DNA of 64,000 bases, taken from NCBI RefSeq assembly GCF_003711515.1, contig NW_021167081.1:620001-684000 (forward strand), in the 5' to 3' direction. Below are positions 45,651-55,254 of this stretch, in pieces; position 1 is the stretch's first letter; every line of letters starts with the position of its first letter. The position numbers and the translations under genes are program-made. Below the pieces are notes generated by a model. It was not told the DNA's origin. It did not search any database and was given only the letters and a program-made list of their open reading frames with translations. This DNA is from Sodiomyces alkalinus F11 (Eukaryota > Ascomycota > Sordariomycetes > Glomerellales > Plectosphaerellaceae).

Positions 45651-46699
45651 GTCTTCTACGGTTACCGCGGTTATCGTGATCTTCTATACGGGTTATCGCG
45701 GGGGTACCTTACCAAGACCGCGAACGCGGTAGCGGCCATAGCTTCCGCGCGCTCGATTATATACTAGCCGTGGATATCTAATAGCTTATAAATAGGCCGA
45801 TCATCGGCGGAGCTAATAATAGTATCGTTTACGGTATCCTAGCAGTAACCTTATAGGCGTAGCTAGCGTTCCGAGACGATATTAGTAACGAATTCCTTAT
45901 AGTATATAATATTACGGAGGTATAATAGCCTTTTTATACCCGTTAGGGATGATATATATAGCTTAATATCTCTGTATCTAAAGATAGGAGCCTTATAAAT
46001 ACCCATCTAAAGCGTTAATACATTAACTATAGGTAGTCTAACGGTCGTAAAACGGCCTTCATTATTAAAGATATAGATTAACGATCCTAAGTCTAGGATC
46101 GCGTAGTATAATAGCGCTCTAGCTTAGTTAATAGAAAAGGATATCCCCTATTCTTATTATAATCTTAATAGTATCGTTATACGACGACGCGCTATCCCCT
46201 AGGTTAGGGGGGCTTTTAGTCTCCCTATCGCGGTAACAGATAGGTCTTTATAAGCTATAATAGTAAGCGTAGTATTATAGAGTTAATCTTCCTAAACTTC
46301 CTTTATCTTATTAGCGGTAGTAGCTACTACTTCCCGCCTCTTCTATATTATAGTGTCTACGCGACTTTTAAAACTATAAATACGTATCTTCTTTTCCGCG
46401 ACCTTTATAATATCTTCACGGCTACGCCAGGTATAAGGGCGTATATTCGGCCTTATATACTAATAGTCGGCGGTGGTATAGGTATTCTTATATATCTTAT
46501 AAGGCCTCCTTATTATAGGAGGGATAGCCTTTACGGATATATTACTACGAGGGCGCTTCTTATTATTATTATTATTAGTAGTATCCTTAGTATCGGGGAG
46601 GTTCTTAAGGGTATTAAAGGTGCCTCTCCTAGCTCTAGGCTTTATAGCGGTGGATTATAGGCTCTATATATTACTAAGAACCGCCCGTAGAGCCTTTAC

Positions 46700-47416
46700 G
46701 AAGTCGTTAATCGTTAGTTTATTTTCCGTAATCTTATTATAGTTATTTACTAGGTAGTTATTACTTTATTCCTAGGTAATAGGTTTAATAGCTTTTAACG
46801 CGTTTTCTGCCTAATAGTCCCCGCTTCATAGTTTTAAAACGCCTATATATTTATAGTGTATCATCGCTATTTTCTAGCTTACTACCTAAGCGTTTATATC
46901 CTTAGGTATAGTCTTTATTAGCGTAGTATATTATCGGTATAGGATTAAGGCTTCCTTATAAAGATTTATAGATATTAGTCCTATATACGTGTATAAAAGA
47001 GTAATCTAAGCCTATACGTTATTTATAGTATTATTCTACAGCTAGGCGAGGAGGTTATATAATATAGTATGAATAGTCCTTTTAATATAGGAGTATACCT
47101 CGTTAAACTCCTTCTACTACACGTTATAGTCTGCCTTTTCCTTACGGTATACGCGGTAATCTTATAAGTAACGCGTATACCCCTTTTTAAAGAGGTTATT
47201 AATAGATATAGGCGTCCTAGTTATTAGTTCTTTCGTTATAGCCGTAGCCTTCCGGCGAGCGGCCGTTTTCCTCTTACCGGCGGCCGTGGCCGTTATAGTA
47301 GCGGCTATAACGGCGGTGTCCGTAGTATCCGTGGCCTTATCGCCCTTTAGCGTGATAATAGAAGACGGAGTAGCCGTGACGGTGGTAGCTATAGCCTCCT
47401 CCGCGTTAGGGTCCAC
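46700..47416 (-). pseudogene. Copia 2 gag remnant
   Basis: An intact start MDPNAEEAIATTVTATPSSI (47,416 leftwards) and a GKRKTAARR segment match Copia 1. Stops begin after TRYL. Confidence 0.75.
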
Positions 47417-47815
47417 GGCGAGGGCTTTATATTTACGAATATTAGGGGGTATAGGTATAGGGAGGAGATAGGCGTTAGCCTCCTTATCGCTTAGCTTTAG
47501 ATTAAGGTAATTATCCTAGTAAGAGGCCGATTTACCGTATACGGCGCGCTCCTAAACTACCTAATCCCTTTAGTTAATAAGGGTTATAGCGGCCGCCTTT
47601 TATTCGGCGTTAGATATATTAGAAGATATCTTTACTAGATTATCGTTTATCGGTTAATTAATTAATAGGTAGGTTAATTAATCTTTTAATTACTCTAATT
47701 AGGTTAATAGTAGTTATTTAAGAGTACTTATATAGACGTAATTACTTCTTTATAGTAGAATAAGGGTAGCCTTATTAATATCTATCTTTTAGGCGTTATA
47801 AACCGGGCTTATAAC

Positions 47816-48077
47816 TATCGCACGTTAAAAGGCACTTTAATAATTAACTTAGTAGAGTAGAAATCTTATATATATATATTATATTAAGTTATATCTAGGA
47901 GAGTCTCTTATACCCTTAATTTAGGTGATAAAGACTCTATTATAGGTACTAAGTTATTTAGATCCTATCCGGTCTTTTCCGGTATCCGCCCCTATTATAT
48001 CCGAAGCCCTTAGTTATAGCGTGGATCCCCCCTGGATCCCCTATAGACCACGTCGTGGTCCGTGTGCCCATGCGACA
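47816..48077 (-). repeat. 5' LTR of Copia 2 (LTR D)
   Basis: On the minus strand it starts TGTCGCATGGGC, the least mutated LTR start in the window, and ends CGTGCGATA. It lacks about 25 bases present in the other three LTRs. Confidence 0.88.
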
Positions 48078-48399
48078 CAGGGTGGCGCTTTCCCCGTCTC
48101 AGGTTAGTGGTACGAAGTACTTTGTTCCTGGTAGCAAGCTGCAAGTGAACCCCGGTGGTGAGGTGTAAAGGTGGTGAGGGTGAGGGGGATCACGCCGAAC
48201 GGTCACAAACACAAAAGCACGGGCATCACTTCGACATCGCTACGCACGCAGTCGCGACGGAGGCGCCAAACTTCTCAAGGGCTTCGGCATTACCGTCGGC
48301 TATAATTAAGCCAAGGCATAGCCGAATGGTAAGTCCCTTAGACAAGCAAGGATCCAGTATCTTGTCTTACTCTGCGTCTGCACTTACAAGTTATGCCAG
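48078..48399. other. Left part of the gene island
   Basis: Composition returns to normal directly after the Copia LTR. A GGTACGAAGTAC palindrome lies near 48,110. No gene is supported before 48,400. Confidence 0.5.
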
Positions 48400-49185
48400 A
48401 TGTCGATCATGGATGAAGATGACACCGATTTCCAACCCCGCATCCTCAGTAACCAATCCGGCGCGGTCGTCAGGGTTATCGATACCGGCGTTGTTCAGAA
48501 GCGAGGCGACCGCGTCACGAGAAGCGAAGAAGCAGCTCTACGCCTTGTGAAGGAATACACACGAGTTCCTCTCCCAGAATTATATACAGCAGACTACTTT
48601 TTCAAGGATGGAGAAGAGCATGGTATTTTCCTGATGAGTCTCGTTGACGGCTCTCCACTCCACGTTGTATGGGAGGGGTTTGATAATGGCACGAAGGAGC
48701 GAATATGTCACGAACTTTGGGGAACGGTCAGGCAGCTGCGCCAGATTCCGCGCCCACCCGCCTTCGGTCATTTATATCAGTGCTTGGCTGATGGCTCACC
48801 AAGCTCTGATATATTGCTCAAGGATCTCAACGAGCCCTCGTCTCCAATCTTAACAGATGACGACTTGCAAGCCCGCATCTACAAACGCTATCTTCACCAT
48901 AACGGCGGGTCGTTTCCAGAGAATCTCCCAAGTATACTTCCACGCTCATCCGATTCTGTCTTTACACACGGCGACCTCACCCCACGTAATATTATGGTTG
49001 ACAGTGCTGGTCGGATAACTGGAATACTGGACTGGGAGAATGCTGGGTGGTATCCAGACTATTGGGAATACGCTAATATTATGAAACCTTCGAAAGATGG
49101 CGACTGGATGGCATGGATGGACTCTACGAAACCGCAGGAATGGGACATCACAGGTATCAGGAAGGCGAGGCGGGTTCTTTTCTAG
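48400..49185 (+). CDS. Aminoglycoside phosphotransferase-like (APH) family protein, 261 aa
   Basis: This intronless frame encodes a kinase-like fold. An N-lobe segment SEEAALRLVKEYTRVPLPEL precedes IFLMSLVDGSPLHVVWEG, the usual linker region. The catalytic loop is FTHGDLTPRNIMVD (HGD...N) and the metal-binding segment is GILDWENAGWYPDYWEYANI. The end DITGIRKARRVLF resembles other fungal APH proteins, so the gene seems complete. Fungal APH paralogues are numerous; substrates are mostly unknown, and drug resistance should not be assumed. A second Met is at codon 4. It is the only clearly intact gene in the RIP-affected half of the window and is convergent with the gene at 49,363-49,905. Confidence 0.88.
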   Translation: MSIMDEDDTDFQPRILSNQSGAVVRVIDTGVVQKRGDRVTRSEEAALRLVKEYTRVPLPELYTADYFFKDGEEHGIFLMSLVDGSPLHVVWEGFDNGTKERICHELWGTVRQLRQIPRPPAFGHLYQCLADGSPSSDILLKDLNEPSSPILTDDDLQARIYKRYLHHNGGSFPENLPSILPRSSDSVFTHGDLTPRNIMVDSAGRITGILDWENAGWYPDYWEYANIMKPSKDGDWMAWMDSTKPQEWDITGIRKARRVLF

Positions 49186-49362
49186 CGGCGCATGATCGTC
49201 TACAAACTTAAGAGATAGGGTTCTGTATTCTGTTTTGAAATATCGCTGCAACTGCACTGTACTGAGTTCAAACGATGCCAGGTTGTGTACAACTCGTGCG
49301 TGACGTCTTCTATAAAGACTGAAATATGTGAGAACGAGTTGACTCTGCCTTCCCAACCCCTA

Positions 49363-49905
49363 AACGGATTCCTTTATTCCTTCAGCGAAAGTGACCCATT
49401 CCTCACTCATAATGCCAGCCCCTTGAAGGCGTTTGAGGACCCGGATCGTCTAGCCCTGACAGTTCTCCACCACCGAGGCTCGATTTGCGGCGCGGGGGGC
49501 TGCCTCCGCCTCAGCGTACCACTTCACCGTGGCTTCTTCGCCGTCTTCGAGTTGAGCCAAAACGTACGAAGTATGGTAGCTGGCCGAACTGAGAAGCCGA
49601 ACATTCTGAACGAAGTCATGCCGCATGAATGTAGCGTCGCCCTTGACCTGGTAGACATTGCCTTGCTTTCCCTCCGGAGCAACGAACAAGGACCAGTGGA
49701 ATGGCTCCCCCTCAGCCTGTTTCTGGAGAACCAGCATGAGAGATAGACGAGGATCCTCGGCCTCCAAAGGAGGCGAAACGGGCTCCCATGCGGTGCGTCT
49801 ACCGTCCGACCTGACCCTACGTTTGAACTGGGTTCCGTCGCTGGCAGTGGAGTACTCGCGGTTGCGGACTCTCTGCACCGGCCCATACGTGACTTGGCCA
49901 GACAT
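49363..49905 (-). pseudogene. Small fungal protein (HWSLFV type) with a premature TAG
   Basis: From ATG at 49,905 the frame gives 151 residues beginning MSGQVTYGPVQRV, with EGEPFHWSLFVAPEGKQG and YQVKGDATFMRHDF, then ENCQG and TAG (49,450-49,452). Reading past it, the same frame stays open for 29 codons (TIRVLKRLQGAGIMSEEW, then FAEGIKESV) to a TAG at 49,360-49,362. ENCQG-W-TIRV would be a natural sequence, and TGG to TAG is C to T at a CpA on the + strand, the favoured RIP change. I do not recognise the function; HW-aliphatic motifs occur in uncharacterised fungal families. An acceptor-like GCGCAG precedes the ATG, so an upstream exon is possible. A natural stop or sequencing error remains possible. 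Confidence 0.6.
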
Positions 49906-50120
49906 CTGCGCATGTGTTAGACGGAATGCGCACCACAAGAGCTAAGCTATAGCAACTGCGTGTGTTCGCTTGTAGTAACTTACGATTGGGTAATTAAGCT
50001 GGTACTGATAACCATGCGTTGATAGCTAAGGAGAGCTGGAACGGAAGATAGAATCCCTGGGTGGATTGGGACTAAGGCTGTTCACACGTCCAGTGCAAGG
50101 GCACTTGGGATCCGCTGCAT
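49906..50120. other. Right edge of the gene island
   Basis: Normal-composition sequence without a supported gene; TA-rich RIP-degraded sequence begins near 50,120. Confidence 0.45.
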
Positions 50121-51419
50121 CTTTTATAGATATCTCTCTAGTTAGTTACCTGCTTAATTTCCTGACTAGGCCGGCGTTAAAGCGGCCCTCTATTAGCAGC
50201 CACGCGCAAATCCATAGGGGATTTTACCGCTAATAAGAGGTTAAGACACCTAGGGGCTATTATACTATGCCCTCGCGCTCTCTACTATATGCCCGCCCTA
50301 TATATAATATATTAGGCTTACTATGCTTTTATAGACTATATAGGTCTTATATAGTATTCTTATAGGCTATATAGGGTTCGCGGTCAGCAGCGCGACAACT
50401 CTCTTGGGGGGACCCACGTTTTACACGCAAACGCTCTAAACCACTTAAAAGCTATATCAATCGATAGCTCTTTTCAAGCTCTATACGCCTATCTATAGCC
50501 CTGTATCGCGCAGGCGCTATTTAGGGCGTAAAATAAGTGCGAAAACGCCTGGAAACGCACCTACTGGTGCCCCGCGTGCAAAGGAAAAATCTAATATAGC
50601 CCGTGCGCCGCTAATAAAGCAGCCGCGCAGAGCCGTAACCACCAACGCCTCGCGACCCCAGCACCCCATAAAAGACCCCAGCCACAATAACAGCCATAAC
50701 ACCAGCCACAACACTAACCATAACAACGCCCTAACCCACTATAACGCCCCCGGAACTAACCCTAAGCCCTCTATAATTATAGAGGGCTTAGGGGAGGTAG
50801 AAATAGGGGAAACCCCTAAAACCCTGTAAATACAGGGACTTCTACCTTTATTACACCCCTTAATTCGAAAAGGCAGCTTAGCCCTTCGACCCTAACCCCT
50901 AGAAGGTTTTCTAGGACCCGAACCGAGCCCCCCTCCGACTCTAAGGCCGAAGGCCTCTTCGAAACGCCCTCTAGGCCCCCCCCTGCTAAAAAACAGGGCC
51001 TTATAGGCTCTAAATAGGCTAAAAAGGCCCCTGGAACTACTAGAAACCCCTCTACTACGCCCTAGAAGTCGACTAGTTCGGCTAGTAAGGCCTAGGCTAG
51101 GGGGCTTCTTCAGCAGGCTTTTCAGCTACTCTAACAGGCCTACGACCTCGACCCTATCCCCTAGATTAAAGCCCTATCCGTAGGGCTTAAATCTGCTATC
51201 GACGGTACCCTATAAGGCTCCTAGCCCCCTACGCTTAAGTAGAAGGTTGACGAACTAGCCTAAGCAGTTCGTAGGCTTACAGAACAGCCTAAACCCCTTC
51301 ATAGCGAGGCTTTAAAGGGAAAAACAGGCTCTATAGCACCCCAGGCCCCCTAAAAGGCCTTAGCACCTTCTACCCCCCCGGCCCCCCTCCCCACGGACCC
51401 TAAAAAGGTCCCTAAGGTT

Positions 51420-52235
51420 ATTTTATAGCCTACGGCAGGGGAAACGATCTCCCGGGAGAACTTTAATCCCCTTAAGCTCCGGAACAGGCTAAATAAGGCC
51501 CTAAAAATCCCTGCTATTACGGCTATTAGCCTATGAACTAATAGGAACCTTATTTTAACCCCGGGCCCGAAATACAGCGTTTAGCAGCTCCTAGACTCTC
51601 AGAATTAGTTGTTTAAGGAGCTAAACCTGTCTCTTCAGCCCCCCTAACCTATAGGCGACTAGTTTAAGCTTATTATTAAACAGGTGCCTATTAGGGCCTT
51701 CGGAGGAGGGGAAACCCTGTTATCCGACCCTGCTAACCCTGCTAACCCTCCCGACACACCGCTAGAAGCCCGAAACTGCAGCCTTTATTAGGGCCTAGGT
51801 TTAAAGGACCTAATCACCGAAATCGGTACCTTTAACCCTATTAGGGTAGTAGGGAAGCCTCGGTGGCTAGGAACCCTAGACGGGATTCACGGTACTATTG
51901 TTATCTTAGTGCCTACTACTAAAGAGCAGAAATACTGCTTAAAACAGGGGCTCTATATAGCCGGTCAGCGGCTAAAAGTCTATAAATATAGGCCTATAAC
52001 CCCTAGAACCTAGTGCTCTAACTGCTGGAAATTCGGGTATACCCGAGGGACCTATAAAAGCCTTACTACCTGCTCTATCTATGCTAAGGAGGGCCACGGC
52101 GATTAAGAACACTACTATAATGAATACGAGGAATACGGCGAGTACGAATATAAGACCTATAAGTGCTATAATTACGAGGGGGTATACCCCCCTTATAGTA
52201 AAAACTACGAGGTCTTTCGAGCTATTAAACCTTAA
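51420..52235 (+). pseudogene. LINE 2 ORF1 (gag-like) remnant with zinc knuckles
   Basis: The frame from about 51,790 is nearly open through GLGLKDLITEIGTFNPIRV and RWLGTLDGIHGTIVILVPTT, then reaches CSNCWKFGYTRGTYKS. That is a CCHC knuckle with His and Cys changed to Tyr by C-to-T mutation. Two more knuckles follow, ending KNYEVFRAIKP. Confidence 0.72.
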
Positions 52236-52264
52236 CAAATAAGAGGTATTTTAGCTTAAAAGAA

Positions 52265-54759
52265 ATCCGGTTTATTCAGTATAACATCGATAAACAGGGC
52301 CTAGCGTAGGAAGCTATCCTAGAATAGGCTTTAGAGGCTTCGGCTAATATAGTCCTTATTCAGGAGCCCTCCTACGTCCCGAAACCAGAAGGGTGGTATA
52401 TTCGTAACTACCCAGCCTTCTATGCTATTACGCCTACGTCTCGAAAAACCTAGTTTTTTCCTATTAAACCTAGGGTCCTTACTTATATAAAAAAGGGCTC
52501 GGCTATCGATTTTTCACACCGCGAAGACCTTCTAGATAATATAGACGCATAGCTTATAGAGGTCTATTATCTATAGACCTTCTATATCCTGAACGTCTAT
52601 AATTAAACAGAATAGGACCCCGAGATAACAGGTAAAGGGCTTTTAAGGCCTCCTAGCCCTACCCCCTCTACCACTTCGACCTCTTCTTCTTCTTCTTCTT
52701 CTTCTTTTCCTTCTTTTTTAGGCTCTAGAAGCCGACCCTGGACCGAAGATCGCGTGCTATAGGGCCTTTAGATCCCTAAGCCGACCCTTATTATAGGGGA
52801 CTTTAACAGGAACCACTAGCAGTAGAACGGGGCTGCTACGAATCAGGCTTCTATTAAGGCCCAGGCCTTAGTAGACTAGTTAAATAGCCTTAAGGCCACC
52901 TATTTAGTGCATCCTAAAGAAGTTAACCTAAACGGGGGGACCTTCTTTAGGTCTAATCTTCGTTAAGAGTCGGTTATAGACCTAGTATTTTACACGCCCG
53001 GCTTCGATCGTCTCCGCTTTTATAAGTGGGAATATATCGAAAATACTCCCTCTTTACACCGCGCTATCCTAATTTTAGCCTCTATTCTAGGCTCTAAAAG
53101 TCCTATAAATAAATCCTTTCTACTGGCCTATAATTATAGGCTAGCGGACTAGGGTCTATTTACTAGCACCATAAAAAGCCTAAAGCCTAGCCTCGACTAG
53201 CAGCTATAGCAGGCTATCGACGCCTCGGATTAGGACTCTATAGGTCGTCACCTAACGGATACTATCTCCCTGGCTCTTAAGGCCTCTATACCTAAGCTAA
53301 GGGTAGTAGAGTGTTCGAAACCGTGGTGGACTCCAGACCTAAAAGCCCTGCGAAAATCAGCTAACAGGGCTTTTAGGGTGTTTAGAAAAGCTAAAAAGAG
53401 AGCCTCGGCTACCCGGCTAGCGGCTCTAGAAACCACCTGGAAAGAGGCTCGAAACGCCTATTATAGGGCAGTAAAAAGAGTAAAAAAGAACCACTAGGAG
53501 GCCTTCCTAGCTAACGCTTAAGGCCCTAGGATTTTTAAGGCCTATAACTATATAAAGAGCGGCCTAAACGCTAAAGTCCCACCGATTTAAACGCCTATAA
53601 AGCAGAAAGCCTACGCCTTCGATAAAAAATACAACGCCCTTATTTAGCCCCTTTTTCCTCTTCCTCTTCCTTCCGCCACCAACGCCCCTAAAGCCCCTAT
53701 ATTTATAGGCCCTTCGGGGGACATAGGCCTCTTTAACCCTTCTAACGGCCCCTAAAGCCTGACTAGATCACGTAGTAAGGGCCTTAGAAGACTATAGGAG
53801 TGGCCTAGCCTATAGGCTTCCGAACTATAATGCGCTATCTTTAGAGCTACTAAGGGGAAAGCCCTAGGGCCTAATAGAATAAGCTTATAGCCAATCTAAC
53901 AGGCCTATAAGGCTATTCCGGGCCCTTCTTAAAGGCCTACTTAGCTTTATTTTTAGTACGCCACTACCCTACCTGCTAGGAAGAGGCCCTAGGGGTCGTT
54001 CTACTAAAGCCGGGGAAGAAGGACTATTCTAATCCTAAGTCTTATAGGATTATAGGCCTTCTAAACTGCTTAGGTAAAGTCCTCGAGAGGGTTATAGCTA
54101 CTAGACTAAGCTTTTTAGCTAATACCCGCGACGACCTTTTACATCCTAGTTAGATAGGGGGTAGAAAATAACGATCCGCTATCGATACGGCCCTTCTTCT
54201 CTTCCACTATATCGAAAAATAGCGTAAATCACGGCAAAACGCCGTAATTTCTACGCTATTTTTAGATATTAAAGGAGCCTTCGACCACGTCGCCCGCCCT
54301 TAGCTACTAAGAACTCTTTAAGAGCTCTAACTACCCTCGAATCTAGTTAAATAGGTAGCCTCCTTTATAGAAAACAGGTATATCTAACTAGCCTTCGAGG
54401 ATTAGGTTTAGCAGCCTACCCCCCTAAATATAGGGGTCCTATAAGGCTCCCCGGTTTCCCCTATCCTATTCCTAATTTATATTAGGAAGGTTATAGCGGG
54501 GCCGGATTTTAAAGGTCTTTAGTTATCCTATATAGACGATTTTTAGCTATCTATAGCGTCTACGTCAGCTAGGAAAAACTATAAGATCCTAGAAAAAGCC
54601 GTAGCCTCCCTTTTCGAAGCAGCTAATAATAACTATATTTTTTTCGACCCGGATATAGTAGAGCTTATGTACTTCTACCGAAGACGCTCTATCGAAGACG
54701 CCCCGGTTATTATAGGGGGGCACCTAGTTAAACCTACGCTAGGTGCTATTAGATGGCTA
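52265..54759 (+). pseudogene. LINE 2 ORF2 (endonuclease-reverse transcriptase) remnant
   Basis: The endonuclease shows IQYNIDKQGLA, ASANIVLIQEPSYVPKPEGW, TLIIGDFNRNH and VIDLVFYTPG. The reverse transcriptase shows VVLLKPGKKDYSNPKSYRII, GLLNCLGKVLERVIATRL, STLFLDIKGAFDHVARP and SYIDDF. Stops are TAG/TAA at likely Gln or Trp sites. It breaks off at GAIRWL at the Gypsy LTR. Confidence 0.88.
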
Positions 54760-54760
54760 G

Positions 54761-54975
54761 TGTGAACGACTGGTTATAGGTTATGGCACTAAGTGAGGTC
54801 GTAATACTAGATTATCTAGAACTAAGGAGGGAAAAGGGAAAAAGAAGAAAGGTCTACGGTATTAGGCTGGCTATAAGGTAGTGATAACTTAGCGATATAG
54901 GTCCGTTAACTAAGCGCGTAGTTAGGAAGATCCGGAGTATAGCCGGATCCTCTATATCGGGGTTAACCCGTAACA
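54761..54975 (-). repeat. 3' LTR of the Gypsy element
   Basis: 215 bp with TGTGAACGAC...CCCGTAACA ends (TG/CA). Its orientation is set by the adjacent polypurine tract and by pol. The second LTR lies beyond the window. Confidence 0.82.
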
Positions 54976-54999
54976 CTATCCCCCCCCTCCCCCTCTAGG
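54976..54999 (-). promoter_or_regulatory. Gypsy polypurine tract
   Basis: C-rich on the + strand, thus a G-rich purine tract on the element's coding strand, abutting the LTR. It is the expected plus-strand primer for reverse transcription. Confidence 0.8.
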
Positions 55000-55243
55000 G
55001 GTTATATAACTGCGCGTTACTATTATAGTTCGGCTCCCCTTTACGTTATAGTGATAAAGGAATAGTCGTGTCCCTTTATCTTACCTCGCCCTTACCTCGA
55101 TATTAAAGAAATCTTAGGTCGCCTACTAACCTTTATTTATATGCCTAAAATAGTAATATGGGCCCCTCTCACGTAGATACTATCCGTAGATATATCGGCC
55201 CCGTTTTCCTTATAGGCCCTCTTTTCCTCTATTCCCCTCTCTA

Positions 55244-55254
55244 CTTTTAATAAT
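55244..55254 (+). repeat. Left target-site duplication of LINE 3
   Basis: CTTTTAATAAT occurs here and at 59,492-59,502, an 11-base repeat of the same length as that of LINE 1. Low complexity makes it less certain. Confidence 0.65.

Larger units (their letters stand above)
41624..48077 (-). mobile_element. Copia-type LTR retrotransposon 2, RIP-degraded, uninterrupted
   Basis: The element is the reverse-complement homologue of Copia 1, with LTRs at 41624-41909 and 47816-48077. The 3' end lies left: RNase H/RT remnants at about 42,460-43,560, a coding minisatellite at 44,160-44,610, integrase at about 45,000-45,650 and gag at about 46,700-47,416. Stops are RIP-type throughout. Its flanks (TCTAT left, CAGGG right) do not form a target duplication. 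Confidence 0.9.
50120..54760 (+). mobile_element. LINE 2: Tad-like non-LTR retrotransposon, 3' part cut off by a Gypsy insertion
   Basis: A plus-strand element whose left border is approximate. ORF1 ends with zinc knuckles at about 52,015-52,235. The endonuclease starts near 52,265 and the reverse transcriptase near 53,980, with YIDD at 54,529-54,540. The frame stops being LINE-like exactly at the Gypsy LTR (54,761), within the conserved IRWL segment that normally follows the RT. It is less degraded than LINE 1. Internal sequences include an (CTT)n tract coding for Ser at about 52,680-52,712 and a short palindrome of TCTATAATTATAGA near 50,771-50,784. Confidence 0.85.

Noticed and set aside
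48400..49185. Antibiotic-resistance gene interpretation of the APH-like gene
   Set aside because: Fungi carry many APH-fold paralogues of unknown substrate, and nothing in the sequence points to drug modification.
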